Positions 11,387 through 20,255 of a stretch of DNA of 64,000 bases are shown piece by piece. The stretch comes from Amycolatopsis nalaikhensis (GTDB lineage: Bacteria; Actinomycetota; Actinomycetes; Mycobacteriales; Pseudonocardiaceae). The translations under genes and the position numbers were made by a program. The stretch covers positions 1,557,501 through 1,621,500 of the forward strand of contig NZ_CP127173.1 in the NCBI RefSeq assembly GCF_030264295.1, read 5' to 3'. The notes under the pieces were generated by a model. The model worked only from the letters and a program-made list of their open reading frames with translations, did not search any database and was not told where the DNA came from. Position 1 is the first letter of the stretch; each line of letters opens with the position of its first letter.

Positions 11387-12943
11387 GTGACCGATGCCAT
11401 CGAGCCGCGCCCGAGTCTGCCGGCCGTTCTGGGCGGCGTGGTCGTCCTCGCGACGACCGGAGCACCGCAGTCCATCTCGTACCTGCTGCGGGTCGGGATC
11501 GACACGCCCCGCCACGCGGGGACGCAGCTCGCGGTAGGGCTCTGCGGGGCCGTGGCGATCGCGGTTTGCCTGTTCGCGGCACGGTTCTGGCGGTGGTTGC
11601 TCCCGGCCGGGGCGGTCGGGGTGTTCGCGGCCGCGTTGGCGCACCTACCGGTGCTGCGGGAAGTGACGGTCCGGGTGCCGGGCGAGGACGCGCCCGTCCC
11701 GGACGTGGTCGCGCACCCGGTGGCGGCGTGCGTGCTGAGCGCGGCATCCGGGGTGCTGCTGGTGGGGTTGCTCGCGGCGGCCCGGTCGGGAATGGTCGTC
11801 GGAGTGGTCGCGGTGGCGGCCTACTACGGGGTCGCGCTGGTCGGGCCGCTGCTCGACGCCGGAGCCGCGGTGCGCTTGGCGGTGACCGGGGTGGCGGCGC
11901 TGCTCACGGGCGCGGCCTTGGTGGGGCGGGGCGCGCCGGCCGGGCAGACCTTGCCTGCCTGGCAGATCCCGCCCGCCGACCACGGCTCACACGCCTCGCC
12001 CGCCGCGAAGAACCCGCCGGGTTGGCCAGGCTCGGCGGCCGGGCCGGCGTGGTCGCCCGAGGAAAGCCCGCACGGCCCGAACTCGCCCACCGACCAGACC
12101 TCGACGACCGGACACACATGGTCGCCCGAGCAAGCCCCGCACGGCCCGAACTCGCCCACCGACCAGACCTCGACGACCGGACACACATGGTCGCCCGAGC
12201 AAGCCCCGCACGGCCCGAACTCGCCCACCGACCAGACCTCGACGCGCTCCGGGCCCGTCACGGCCGCCACCCACTCGGCTACCAGGCGAGTCTGGCCCGC
12301 CGCCGTCGTGGTCTTCCTCCCCTTGATCCCGACCGCCTTCGTCGCCGTCCTCGGCCGGCAGCTCCTCGGCACCACGACCGGCGGCCTCGTGGGCGTCCTC
12401 CTGGTCGTAGCGAGCCTCGCCGCCGCCGGGAGCCGGGACCGGCTCTTCGCCGTCGCTGCCAGTGCGCTCGTTCTCGCCGCCCCCGCGACCGTCCTCGTCT
12501 TCGCGCACTCTTCGCTCGCCGCCGGGCGGCCGGGGTACCTGTGGGTCGTGGCCCTCGTCGGCATCTTCAGCGGGACCGCCGCCAGGCACCTTCCCTGGGC
12601 CGCCCGGGCAGCCGTCCTCGCCGCCCTTCCGATGGCCGCGGTCGGCCTTCAGCTCGGCGGGGACAGCCAGACCATCCAGGGACTCCTGTCCGGGGCGCTG
12701 CTGATCTTCGCCTTGGGCGCGGTGGCGGCCGTGACGAGCGCGGCCGCCCCGCGCGGAGAACTCCCGGCGTTCGCCGCCCTGGTCACCACGGCGGCCGTCG
12801 GGTTCGGGTTCGCCGCGGGGCTCTTCACGCGGCGGACGTCGGGCCCGCTCGACCCGTCCGCCCCGCTCGTGTCGGCCGGGTACTTCCTCGTCGCCGCCGC
12901 GCTGCTCGCGATCCTCGGGAAGCGGCTCAGCGAGGAGCCGTGA
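11387..12943 (+). CDS. Polytopic membrane protein with a repetitive hydrophilic linker
   Basis: The protein is 518 aa with about six predicted membrane segments, then a hydrophilic linker (residues about 170-305), then about eight more. I recognise no transporter motif. The linker contains a 23-residue unit (SPEQAPHGPNSPTDQTST, then TGHTW) repeated almost three times. The GTG at 11387 lies six bases after TAGTGT (11375-11380), a leaderless pattern. Its 3' end overlaps the convergent dapC gene by 17 bases. Confidence 0.7.
   Translation: MTDAIEPRPSLPAVLGGVVVLATTGAPQSISYLLRVGIDTPRHAGTQLAVGLCGAVAIAVCLFAARFWRWLLPAGAVGVFAAALAHLPVLREVTVRVPGEDAPVPDVVAHPVAACVLSAASGVLLVGLLAAARSGMVVGVVAVAAYYGVALVGPLLDAGAAVRLAVTGVAALLTGAALVGRGAPAGQTLPAWQIPPADHGSHASPAAKNPPGWPGSAAGPAWSPEESPHGPNSPTDQTSTTGHTWSPEQAPHGPNSPTDQTSTTGHTWSPEQAPHGPNSPTDQTSTRSGPVTAATHSATRRVWPAAVVVFLPLIPTAFVAVLGRQLLGTTTGGLVGVLLVVASLAAAGSRDRLFAVAASALVLAAPATVLVFAHSSLAAGRPGYLWVVALVGIFSGTAARHLPWAARAAVLAALPMAAVGLQLGGDSQTIQGLLSGALLIFALGAVAAVTSAAAPRGELPAFAALVTTAAVGFGFAAGLFTRRTSGPLDPSAPLVSAGYFLVAAALLAILGKRLSEEP
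12050..12244 (+). repeat. 69-base in-frame tandem repeat, 2.8 copies
   Basis: Units begin at 12050, 12119 and 12188. Copies 2 and 3 are nearly identical, and copy 1 differs at a few bases (GAGGAAAGC for GAGCAAGCC). Each unit encodes 23 residues rich in Pro, Ser and Thr, so a change in copy number would preserve the frame. Confidence 0.92.
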
Positions 12944-14024
12944 GCCGCTCGACAGCGGCGTCCACCCGCTCGTCCGTCGCCGTCAGGGCCACTCGGACGT
13001 GCTTGCCGCCCTTCGGGCCGTAGAACGTTCCCGGGGCCACCAGGATCCCGCGCTCGGCCAGCCAGCCGACCGTCGCCGACGCGTCCTCGTCCCTCGTCGC
13101 CCAGAGGTACAGGCCCGCCTCGGAGTGGTCGATGCGGAACCCGTTGTCCTGCAACGCTTTCCACAACGCCAGCCGACGCCGGGCGTAACGCTCGCGCTGG
13201 GCCGTCAACGCCTCGTCGTCGGTCAGCGCCGCGACCATCGCCTCCTGGACCGGACGCGGCACGATCATGCCCGCGTGCTTGCGGACCTCGAGCAGCCGCT
13301 TGATCAGGACCGGGTCACCGGTCAGGAACCCGGCCCGGTAGCTGGCCAGGTTCGCCGACTTCGAGAGCGAGTGCACCGCGATCAGGCCGTCCATCCGGCC
13401 GTCGCAGACGTCCGGGTGCAGCACCGACAGCGGGTCCGTCTCCCAGCCGAGCGCCAGGTAGCACTCGTCGGAGACCACCACGACGTCGCGTTCGCGCGCC
13501 CACTCGACCACCTTGCGCAGGTGCTCGACCGGCAGCACCTTGCCCGTCGGGTTGGACGGCGAGTTCAGCCAGAGCATCGCCGGCCGCTGGGGGCCGAGCG
13601 CCGTCAGGCCGTCCGACCGCAGGATCGACGCGCCCGCCAGGAGCGCGCCGACCTCGTACGTCGGGTACGCCAGCTCCGGGATGACGACCAGGTCGCCGTC
13701 GCCGAAGCCGAGCAGCCGCGGCAGCCAGGCCACGGCTTCCTTCGAACCGATCGTCGGCAGCACCGCGTCCGGCTCGATGTCCTCGACACCGTGCCGCCGC
13801 GAAAGCGCCGCGCGCGCGGCTTCGCGCAGCGCGGGGATGCCGTGCGTGGTCGGGTACCCGGGGATGTCCGACACCGACGCCAGCGCGGCGCGGATGCCTT
13901 CGGGGACCGGGTCGACCGGCGTGCCGATGGAGAGGTCGACCACCCCGCCGGGATGCGCCTGCGCCGTGGCCTTGACCTCGGCGAGCGAATCCCAGGGGAA
14001 GTCGGGCAGCGCGATCCGGCTCAT
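12927..14024 (-). CDS. dapC: N-succinyldiaminopimelate aminotransferase
   Basis: A fold-type I PLP aminotransferase of 365 aa. It shows SNPTG, the DECYLALGW region and the PLP lysine in VHSLSKSANLASYRAG. Together with the preceding ferredoxin gene this matches the conserved actinobacterial fdxC-dapC pair. It converts N-succinyl-2-amino-6-ketopimelate to succinyl-DAP. The ATG at 14024 overlaps the ferredoxin stop by four bases (ATGA), indicating translational coupling. Confidence 0.92.
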   Translation of the reverse strand: MSRIALPDFPWDSLAEVKATAQAHPGGVVDLSIGTPVDPVPEGIRAALASVSDIPGYPTTHGIPALREAARAALSRRHGVEDIEPDAVLPTIGSKEAVAWLPRLLGFGDGDLVVIPELAYPTYEVGALLAGASILRSDGLTALGPQRPAMLWLNSPSNPTGKVLPVEHLRKVVEWARERDVVVVSDECYLALGWETDPLSVLHPDVCDGRMDGLIAVHSLSKSANLASYRAGFLTGDPVLIKRLLEVRKHAGMIVPRPVQEAMVAALTDDEALTAQRERYARRRLALWKALQDNGFRIDHSEAGLYLWATRDEDASATVGWLAERGILVAPGTFYGPKGGKHVRVALTATDERVDAAVERLTAPR

Positions 14025-14341
14025 TCGCCCTGCGGGGGCAGCGCCTTGACGAAGGCGGGGTCGTTGGCCGTCTTGCCGACCTTCGACGCGCCGCCGGGCG
14101 AGCCCAGCTCGTCGAAGAAGTCGACGTTGGCCTTGGTGTAGTCCGACCAGTTGTCCGGGACGTCGTCCTCGTAGTAGATCGCCTCGACCGGGCAGACCGG
14201 CTCGCAGGCGCCGCAGTCGACGCACTCGTCCGGGTGGATGTACAGCATCCGCTCGCCCTCGTAGATGCAGTCCACGGGGCACTCGTCGATACACGCCTTG
14301 TCGAGCACGTCGACGCAGGGCTCGGCGATCACGTAGGTCAC
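14021..14341 (-). CDS. fdxC: Seven-iron ferredoxin (3Fe-4S/4Fe-4S)
   Basis: The protein is 106 aa. Cysteines in CVDVLDKACIDECPVDCI and CVDCGACEPVCPVEAI are arranged as in the 7Fe ferredoxins of actinobacteria. It is a cytosolic electron carrier, for example for P450s or other oxidoreductases. The GTG at 14341 follows AGGAG. It is coupled to dapC by a four-base overlap. A candidate iron-regulator box and a perfect inverted repeat lie upstream. Confidence 0.93.
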   Translation of the reverse strand: MTYVIAEPCVDVLDKACIDECPVDCIYEGERMLYIHPDECVDCGACEPVCPVEAIYYEDDVPDNWSDYTKANVDFFDELGSPGGASKVGKTANDPAFVKALPPQGE

Positions 14342-14413
14342 TGCGCACTCCTGCTTTTCTCTGCAAACAGCCAGTCGGTGCCGACACTACGCGGTTCGGC
14401 CACCCGTTCGGTT

Positions 14414-14447
14414 GGTGAGGCAAGCCTTAGCCATACCCGAGGTATGG
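14414..14447. promoter_or_regulatory. Inverted repeats upstream of the ferredoxin gene
   Basis: TGAGGC-AA-GCCTTA (14418-14431) is a near-palindrome loosely resembling an IdeR/DtxR iron box. It adjoins the perfect repeat CCATACC-CGA-GGTATGG (14431-14447). The latter may also end the small gene on the minus strand. Function is inferred from position only. Confidence 0.3.
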
Positions 14448-14453
14448 CCGTTC

Positions 14454-14627
14454 TCACCTCTGCCGACGGCGCGCGGGCGGGGTCGCCCGCGCGTCACCGG
14501 TGATGACGAAGCGGGGCTTGGGTGCCTCGTCCTCGTCCTTCTTCTCCCCCACGGCGCGGTTGAACCCCTCGGAGATCTCGTCGACGAGCTTCTCGTTGTG
14601 CCGCTCGTCCTTGCGCTGGATGCCCAC
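14454..14627 (-). CDS. Small charged protein, unknown
   Basis: The protein is 57 aa: a charged N-terminal half (GIQRKDERHNEKLVDEISEG) followed by FNRAVGEKKDEDEAPKPRFV and an Arg-rich end. The GTG at 14627 has GGGAGG at good distance, and the GTG two codons upstream is too close to it. No family is recognised. It is on the same strand as the ferredoxin operon but separated by about 110 bases. Confidence 0.55.
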   Translation of the reverse strand: MGIQRKDERHNEKLVDEISEGFNRAVGEKKDEDEAPKPRFVITGDARATPPARRRQR

Positions 14628-14683
14628 GGCCACCTCCCGGAAATAGCTCCGCGCCTCATCGAGGCCTCGGTCACAATCTAGCT

Positions 14684-15439
14684 GTGAACGCACCCGAAGC
14701 GCTCGAAGTCGTCTGCAGCAGAGCATGGCCGCCGCTGGTCGAAGAGTTCTCGAAGGACTGGCGACTGCGCTGGGCAGACGGCTTCACCGGGCGCGCGAAC
14801 AGCGCGCTCGCGGTCGGCGACCCCGGCCGCCCGCTGCCCGAGGCGCTGCGCGCGGTGTGTGACTTCGCCCACGATCGGGGGATCCCGCCGATGGTGCAGG
14901 TGGTCCGCGACAGCCCGAACGAGCACGCGATCGCCGCTCAGGGGTGGGTCCCGGCGACCGGCCACGGCGCGGGCCACGAGGTCGTCGTCCTCACGACGCG
15001 GCACTTTCACGTGAAAGTGCCGCCCCCAGGCGTGAAAGTGCTGGACGAGCCCACGCCCGGCTGGTGGGAGCTGGTGCTCGGCTCGGACCCGGACGGCGCA
15101 GGCGCGCGGCTGGTCCTGACCGGCGGGAAGGTCGGCTACGGCGTCGTGGTCGACGGCGAGGGCACCGCAGCGGCCGTCCGCGGTGCGCTGGTGGACGGCT
15201 GGCTGCACGTCGGACGGCTCGCCGTCGCGCCGGAGTACCGGCGTCGCGGCCTGGCGTCCGCGCTGATGGGCGCGCTGCACGCCTGGGGCCAGGAACACGG
15301 GGCCGACCGGGCGGTGTTGCAGGTGGCGGAGGGGAACTCGGGCGCGCTCGCGCTCTACGCGGGGCTCGGCTACGCCCCGCACCACAGATACCGGTACTGG
15401 GTGCCCGCACCCGGCTCGTGCGAGGATTCGACGTCGTGA
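14684..15439 (+). CDS. GNAT-family N-acetyltransferase with a palindrome in its linker
   Basis: The protein is 251 aa. The C-terminal half holds a normal GNAT core: LHVGRLAVAPEYRRRGLASALM (acetyl-CoA loop), then LQVAEGNSGALALYAGLGY. The N-terminal half looks like a diverged domain. Between them, bases 14998-15023 form a perfect palindrome of the CTTTCACGTGAAAG family and encode RHFHVKVPP. The GTG at 14684 lies six bases after CACAAT (14672-14677), a leaderless pattern. It overlaps fbiA by four bases and heads the F420 operon. Confidence 0.82.
   Translation: MNAPEALEVVCSRAWPPLVEEFSKDWRLRWADGFTGRANSALAVGDPGRPLPEALRAVCDFAHDRGIPPMVQVVRDSPNEHAIAAQGWVPATGHGAGHEVVVLTTRHFHVKVPPPGVKVLDEPTPGWWELVLGSDPDGAGARLVLTGGKVGYGVVVDGEGTAAAVRGALVDGWLHVGRLAVAPEYRRRGLASALMGALHAWGQEHGADRAVLQVAEGNSGALALYAGLGYAPHHRYRYWVPAPGSCEDSTS
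14998..15023. repeat. CTTTCACGTGAAAG palindrome inside the GNAT frame
   Basis: A perfect 26-base palindrome centred at 15010/15011 and flanked by a partial CGTGAAAGTG echo at 15031-15040. It keeps the GNAT frame open. Intergenic relatives are at 1662-1722 and 3404-3429. Confidence 0.88.
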
Positions 15440-16425
15440 AGATCGTGGTAGTGGTCGGCGGAGTGGGCGGGGCCCGCTTCCTGCTGGGTGTCAAGGCAGC
15501 GCTGGGCATGGCACCGGAAGGTGCTTCGGAGTCCGAGCATGAGGTGACGGCGCTGGTCAACACCGGCGACGACGTCTGGATGCACGGCCTGCGGATCTGT
15601 CCCGACCTGGACACCTGCATGTACACCCTGGGCGGCGGGATCGACTCCGAACGCGGCTGGGGGCACTCGGGTGAGACCTGGGTCGTCAAGGAGGAGTTGG
15701 CCGCCTACGGCGCCGAGCCGACCTGGTTCGGCCTCGGCGACAAGGACATCGCCACCCACCTCATCCGGTCGCGGATGCTGCGCGCGGGCTACCCGCTCTC
15801 GGCCGTGACCGAGGCCCTGTGCGACCGCTGGCAGCCCGGCGTCCGGCTGCTGCCGATGTCCGACGACCGCGTCGAGACGCACGTCGTCATCGACGACCCG
15901 GAGCAGGACGGCCAGCAGAAGGCCGTGCACTTCCAGGAGTGGTGGGTGCGCTACCGCGCCGAGCCGAAGGCGCATTCGATCGTCGCGGTCGGCAACGACG
16001 AGGCCAAGCCCGCCCCGGGCGTGCTGGAGGCGATCAAGGACGCCGACGCCGTGCTGTTCGCGCCGTCGAACCCGGTCGTCTCGGTCGGCACCGTGCTGGG
16101 GGTGCCGGGCGTCCGGGACGCGCTGCGCAAGACGTCCGCGGGCGTCGTCGGGGTGTCGCCGATCATCGGCGGCAAGGCCCTGCGCGGGATGGCCGACGCG
16201 TGCCTGACCGCGATCGGCGTCGAGACGTCGGCCGAGGCGGTGGGCCGCCACTACGGGTCCCGCAAGGCCGACGGCGTGCTCGACGGCTGGCTGATCGCCG
16301 AGGGCGAGACGGCGGACGTGCCGGGCGTGACCGTCCGCGACGTCCCGCTGCTGATGTCCGATGTGGACGCGACCGCGGCGATGGCCCGCGCCGCCCTCGA
16401 CCTCGCGGGAGCCCCCGTTGCATGA
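15436..16425 (+). CDS. fbiA: 2-phospho-L-lactate/phosphoenolpyruvyl transferase of F420 synthesis
   Basis: A CofD/FbiA family protein of 329 aa that joins the activated phospho-acid to FO to make (dehydro)F420-0. Typical motifs are [13 protein letters not shown] at the N-terminus, [36 protein letters not shown] and [12 protein letters not shown]. The GTG at 15436 overlaps the GNAT stop. fbiB follows with an overlapping start, so the products should be made together. Confidence 0.95.
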   Translation: MKIVVVVGGVGGARFLLGVKAALGMAPEGASESEHEVTALVNTGDDVWMHGLRICPDLDTCMYTLGGGIDSERGWGHSGETWVVKEELAAYGAEPTWFGLGDKDIATHLIRSRMLRAGYPLSAVTEALCDRWQPGVRLLPMSDDRVETHVVIDDPEQDGQQKAVHFQEWWVRYRAEPKAHSIVAVGNDEAKPAPGVLEAIKDADAVLFAPSNPVVSVGTVLGVPGVRDALRKTSAGVVGVSPIIGGKALRGMADACLTAIGVETSAEAVGRHYGSRKADGVLDGWLIAEGETADVPGVTVRDVPLLMSDVDATAAMARAALDLAGAPVA

Positions 16426-17755
16426 CCACGCTTCGCCGAAGCTCGAGATCCTGCCCGTCACCGGGCTGCCGGAGTTCCGCCCCGGCGACGACCTGACCGG
16501 CGCGATCGTCAAGGCGGCCCCCTGGCTGCGCTCGGGTGACGTCCTGGTCGTGACCAGCAAGATCGTCTCCAAGGCCGAAGGCAGGCTCGTCAAGGTGCCC
16601 GCCGACCCCGAGGTCCGCGACGCCGAGCGCCGGAAGCTGGTCGAGCAGGAGGCCGTCCGGGTGGTCGCGCGGATCGCGCGGACGGTCATCACCGAGAACC
16701 ACCTGGGGATCGTGCAGGCGGCGTCCGGCATCGACGCGTCGAACGTCGAGGGCGACGAGGTCGCGCTGCTGCCCGCCGACCCGGACGCGTCCGCGCTGGC
16801 CCTGCGCAACGGCCTGCGCGAGCGGCTCGGCGTCGAGGTCGCCGTGGTCGTCACCGACACGATGGGCCGCGCGTGGCGGGTCGGGCAGACCGACGCCGCG
16901 ATCGGCGCGTCCGGCCTGCGCGTGCTGCACGCCTACCGCGGCGAGGTAGACGGGCAGGGCAACGAGCTGGCCGTCACCGAGGTCGCCGTCGCCGACGAGC
17001 TGGCCGCGGCCGCCGACCTGGTCAAGGGCAAGCTCGGCGGCACGCCGGTGGCCGTCGTGCGCGGACTCGACATCTTCGACGACGGCTCGACGGCGCGGAG
17101 CCTCGTCCGCCCGCTCGACGAGGACCTGTTCCGGCTGGGCACCAACGAAGCCATCGCGCAGGGCCGCCGCGAAGCCGTCCCGGCGCGGCGCTCGGTGCGG
17201 CAGTTCGCGGACGAGCCGGTGGACCCGGACGCACTGCGTCGCGCGGTGGCCGCCGCGCTGACCGCGCCCGCGCCGCACCACACGCACCCGGTGCGGTTCG
17301 TCTGGCTGCGCGACTCCGGCGTGCGGAAGAAGCTCCTCGACGCGATGCGCGAGGCGTGGCAGGCCGACCTGGCGGGCGACGAGTTCACCGCCGAGCAGAT
17401 CGCGAAGCGGCTCAGCCGCGGTGACATCCTTTACCGGGCCCCGGAAGTCGTCGTCCCGTTCCTGGTCCCGGACGGCGCGCACACCTACCGCGACGCCCGC
17501 CGCAACGACTGTGAGAAGACAATGTTCACCGTCGCCGGCGGCGCCGCGGTGCAGGGCCTGCTGGTCGCGCTGGCGGCCGAAGGGCTGGGCTCGTGCTGGA
17601 TCGGGTCGACGATCTTCGCCGCCGACCTCGTCCGGGACGTCCTCGGCCTCGACGAACGCTGGCAGCCGCTCGGCTCGGTCGCGATCGGCGTGCCGCTCGA
17701 AACGCCGCCCGCCCGTGAGCTGGGCACGCCCGGGGAAGGGCTGCTGGAGCTGTGA
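16418..17755 (+). CDS. fbiB: F420 gamma-glutamyl ligase fused to an FMN-binding nitroreductase domain
   Basis: The protein is 445 aa. The N-terminal CofE-like ligase domain ([50 protein letters not shown]) adds glutamates to F420. The C-terminal nitroreductase-like domain begins at [12 protein letters not shown] and serves the reduction of dehydro-F420-0. The TTG at 16418 has GGGAG at 16407-16411 and overlaps the fbiA stop by eight bases; no better start fits the ligase N-terminus. Confidence 0.94.
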   Translation: MHDHASPKLEILPVTGLPEFRPGDDLTGAIVKAAPWLRSGDVLVVTSKIVSKAEGRLVKVPADPEVRDAERRKLVEQEAVRVVARIARTVITENHLGIVQAASGIDASNVEGDEVALLPADPDASALALRNGLRERLGVEVAVVVTDTMGRAWRVGQTDAAIGASGLRVLHAYRGEVDGQGNELAVTEVAVADELAAAADLVKGKLGGTPVAVVRGLDIFDDGSTARSLVRPLDEDLFRLGTNEAIAQGRREAVPARRSVRQFADEPVDPDALRRAVAAALTAPAPHHTHPVRFVWLRDSGVRKKLLDAMREAWQADLAGDEFTAEQIAKRLSRGDILYRAPEVVVPFLVPDGAHTYRDARRNDCEKTMFTVAGGAAVQGLLVALAAEGLGSCWIGSTIFAADLVRDVLGLDERWQPLGSVAIGVPLETPPARELGTPGEGLLEL

Positions 17756-18297
17756 GCCTGCACGAAGACGCCGTCGCGACGCTTTCGTCGTGGCGGCCCG
17801 CGGTGGGGTCCCAGGAATCGCTGCGGCAGGCGTTCCTCGGGTTCCTCGCCGCGCGCGAGGACAGCTGTCAGCGGTCGTGCGCGGCCGGGCACCTGACGGC
17901 GTCGGCGGTGGTGCTGGACCACACCGGGACGCGGGTGCTGCTCACGCTGCACCCGCGTGTCGGCCGCTGGCTGCAGCTCGGCGGCCACTGCGAGCCGTCC
18001 GACGTCTCGCTGGCCGCGGCCGCGCTGCGGGAGGCCACCGAGGAGTCCGGCATCGACGGCCTGCGGATCTCCGCGGAGCCGGTGCACCTGGACGTCCACC
18101 CGATCACGTGCTCGCTCGGCGTGCCGACGCGGCATTTCGACGTCCGCTACGCCGTGCACGCCCCGCCGGGCGCATCGCCGGTGCGCAGCGAGGAGTCCGA
18201 CGACCTGCGGTGGTGGCCGGTCGACGCGCTGCCCGAGGGCTCCGAAGATCTCGCCGATCCGGTGAAAGCGGCCATTCCTGTCGGTGCCGGGCACTAG
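17752..18297 (+). CDS. Nudix hydrolase
   Basis: The protein is 181 aa. The Nudix box runs [20 protein letters not shown] and continues EESGI, with the metal-binding REATEE glutamates intact. It cleaves a nucleoside-diphosphate-linked compound that cannot be specified. The GTG overlaps the fbiB stop by four bases, making it the fourth gene of the GNAT-fbiA-fbiB-Nudix operon. Confidence 0.88.
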   Translation: MSLHEDAVATLSSWRPAVGSQESLRQAFLGFLAAREDSCQRSCAAGHLTASAVVLDHTGTRVLLTLHPRVGRWLQLGGHCEPSDVSLAAAALREATEESGIDGLRISAEPVHLDVHPITCSLGVPTRHFDVRYAVHAPPGASPVRSEESDDLRWWPVDALPEGSEDLADPVKAAIPVGAGH

Positions 18298-18324
18298 CCT
18301 GGGTCGCGGACAGGGAGGGACCAC

Positions 18325-18729
18325 ATGGCTACGCAGTTCCCCGAGCGGGTGCACTACCACTCCGGCGGTGGCGGCGACACCGGCGTGTTCGGCTACATCG
18401 TGCTCGGGCTGATCGTGCTGGGCATCATCGTGTTCGTCATCGCGGTGATCGTCCGGGTGTCGAAGATGCGCCGCGAAGAGGCGATGAAGAACGGCGGGCA
18501 GTTCCCGCAGGCGAACTTCCCGCCGCCGCAGAACTTCCCGCCACCGCAGCAGGGATTCGCGCCACCACCGCCGTCGCCGCAGGCCGGGTTCCCGCAGCAG
18601 GGTTTCCCGCCGCAGCAAGGGTTTCCGCAGCAGCCGGGGTACCCGCCGCCGCAGCAGCCGTACCCGGCTCCGGCGCCGTACCCGCAGCAGACGCTGCCCG
18701 GTCCGGGAGCGGGTCCGCAGAGCTGGTGA
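18325..18729 (+). CDS. Single-pass membrane protein with Pro/Gln-rich tail
   Basis: The protein is 134 aa. One strong membrane segment (YIVLGLIVLGIIVFVIAVIV, residues about 24-43) is followed by MRREE and a tail of FPQQG/YPPPQ-like repeats. No catalytic motif is visible. GGGAGG precedes the ATG. The next gene, a GntR regulator, overlaps its stop (GTGA), and a smaller relative with the same design follows that, suggesting one functional unit. Confidence 0.8.
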   Translation: MATQFPERVHYHSGGGGDTGVFGYIVLGLIVLGIIVFVIAVIVRVSKMRREEAMKNGGQFPQANFPPPQNFPPPQQGFAPPPPSPQAGFPQQGFPPQQGFPQQPGYPPPQQPYPAPAPYPQQTLPGPGAGPQSW

Positions 18730-19091
18730 TCGTCCCCTTCGACAGCAGCTCGCCGGTGCCGCCGTTCGAGCAGGTCCGGTCCGGGCTCGCGACGCGGATC
18801 AATGACCGGAGCCTGGCCGTCGGCACGAAGCTGCCGACGGTCCGCCAGCTCGCGGCCGACCTCGGCATCGCCCCGAACACGGTCGCGCGCGCCTACCGCG
18901 AGCTGGAGGAGGCGGGGCTGATCGAGACGCGCGGGCGGGCAGGCAGCTTCGTGGCGGCGTCGGGCGACCAGAGCCGCCGCCGTGCCCAGCAGGCCGCCGC
19001 GGAGTACGCGAAGACGACTCGTAAGCTCGGCCTCGACGACGCCGAAGCGCTGGCGATCGTCCGCGCGGCACTCGACGAGGGGAAGAGCTGA
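18726..19091 (+). CDS. YtrA-type GntR regulator
   Basis: A short 121-aa regulator. The wHTH is clear: PPFEQVRSGLATRINDRSL, LPTVRQLAADLGIAPNTVAR, AYRELEEAGLIETRGRAGSF. It has only a short helical C-terminus, as in the YtrA subfamily. These usually control adjacent membrane genes. It overlaps the stop of the upstream gene by four bases and the start of the downstream gene by one, so all three are probably co-translated. Confidence 0.9.
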   Translation: MIVPFDSSSPVPPFEQVRSGLATRINDRSLAVGTKLPTVRQLAADLGIAPNTVARAYRELEEAGLIETRGRAGSFVAASGDQSRRRAQQAAAEYAKTTRKLGLDDAEALAIVRAALDEGKS

Positions 19092-19345
19092 TGGTGAGCG
19101 TGCTCATGCTGCTGATCATCCTGGTGGTGATCGCGGCGATCGTCGGTGTCGTGCTGCTCGTGGTCAATTCGAGCAAGCCCAAGCAGCCGCCGTACCCGCC
19201 GCAGTACCCGGGGTACCAGCAACCGGGATACCCGCCGCAGCAAGGCTTCCCGGGCCAGCAGCCGCCGGGCTACCCGCCACAGCAGCCGCCCTACCCCGGC
19301 CAGCAGCCGCCCTACCCGCCACCGGGATATCCCCCACAGCAGTAG
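19091..19345 (+). CDS. Small membrane protein with Pro/Tyr/Gln repeats
   Basis: The protein is 84 aa. An N-terminal membrane segment (VSVLMLLIILVVIAAIVGVV) is followed by a low-complexity PQYPGYQQPGYPPQQ-type tail. It is paralogous in design to the gene at 18325. The tail resembles Pro/Tyr-rich tails of actinobacterial membrane proteins and may mediate protein contacts. Its ATG overlaps the GntR stop (TGATG). Confidence 0.78.
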   Translation: MVSVLMLLIILVVIAAIVGVVLLVVNSSKPKQPPYPPQYPGYQQPGYPPQQGFPGQQPPGYPPQQPPYPGQQPPYPPPGYPPQQ

Positions 19346-19354
19346 CCGAAGTCC

Positions 19355-20251
19355 TCACATGGCGCGGTAGTCGCGCAGTTCGATGCGGGGGCCGAAGCGC
19401 GGGCGCTTGTGCCCCGCCCGCTCCAGGTACCGGACGGTTCGCTGCCGCTGCGGCGCGTACGGTGCCAGCACCTCGGCCATCCCCGCGTCGTCGAGTTTCA
19501 CGCCCAGCACGGCGTTCCCGACCATCGACGGGATGTTGTAGTCGCCGAAGCTGACCGCGTCCGGGTCGCCCCAGGCGCGCTGCGCGATCTCCGCCGCCGT
19601 CCACACGCCGATGCCCGGCACCTGGCGCAGCCAGTGCCGTCCCGCGAGCCCGCCCAGCTCCACCGCCTTCTCCAGGTGGTGGGCGACGCGGGCGGCGTTG
19701 AGCAACGTCGTCCGGCGCTTGATGTCGACGCCCGCGCGGTGCCAGTGCCAATCCGGCAGGGACCGCAGGGCCACCGGCGTCGGCGGCACGCGCAGCCGCT
19801 CGGGCCCCGGGCCGGGCGCCCGCGCGCCGAAGCGGCGGCACAGCTCGGCCCACGACCGGATCGCCTCCTTGCCGGCCACCTTCTGCTCCAGCACGGCCAG
19901 CACCAGCCAGTCCCACACCACGCCGGTCGCGCCGAGCCGCAGGCCGGGGTTCTCGCGCCGGGCCCGCGCGACGACGTCGTGGTGCGCGACGAACGCGGAG
20001 TCGTCGTCGTTCGCGCCGAGCAGCGCCGGGACGCCGTCGAGCAGCCGGTCCTTGCCCTCACCCCAGGCCGCGGCCTCGATGCGGCCGTCGGAAAGGCGGC
20101 GCAGCGCCAGCGTGCCGGGCCCGTCGGGCGTGTTCGACGCGAGCCAGGTGATGCCGCGTTCGTCGGTGAGGATGTTGAGCGACCCGCGGCCGCGCTTCAG
20201 CGGTCCCAGGACCGAGCCCAGGTCGACTTCGTACGCGGGACGCCAGAACAT
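19355..20251 (-). CDS. HhH-GPD DNA glycosylase (AlkA-like)
   Basis: The protein is 298 aa. The helix-hairpin-helix plus catalytic region is visible in LRQVPGIGVWTAAEIAQRAW, then GDPDAVSFGDYNIP, with the catalytic Asp in the loop. It should excise alkylated bases such as 3-methyladenine. It starts four bases after the manB stop, so it is likely transcribed with manB although the functions are unrelated. Confidence 0.86.
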   Translation of the reverse strand: MFWRPAYEVDLGSVLGPLKRGRGSLNILTDERGITWLASNTPDGPGTLALRRLSDGRIEAAAWGEGKDRLLDGVPALLGANDDDSAFVAHHDVVARARRENPGLRLGATGVVWDWLVLAVLEQKVAGKEAIRSWAELCRRFGARAPGPGPERLRVPPTPVALRSLPDWHWHRAGVDIKRRTTLLNAARVAHHLEKAVELGGLAGRHWLRQVPGIGVWTAAEIAQRAWGDPDAVSFGDYNIPSMVGNAVLGVKLDDAGMAEVLAPYAPQRQRTVRYLERAGHKRPRFGPRIELRDYRAM

Positions 20252-20255
20252 CGGG

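Noticed and set aside
12050..12244. Regular repeats considered as a CRISPR array
   Set aside because: The units are contiguous, with no unique spacers, lie inside a coding frame, and no cas genes are near.
14998..15023. Palindrome in GNAT as a gene boundary (two separate genes)
   Set aside because: The frame is open through it, there is no stop, and no start with a ribosome site follows; one protein is simpler.
16163..17482. Long minus-strand frame opposite fbiA-fbiB
   Set aside because: It is a shadow of the F420 genes with no family resemblance.
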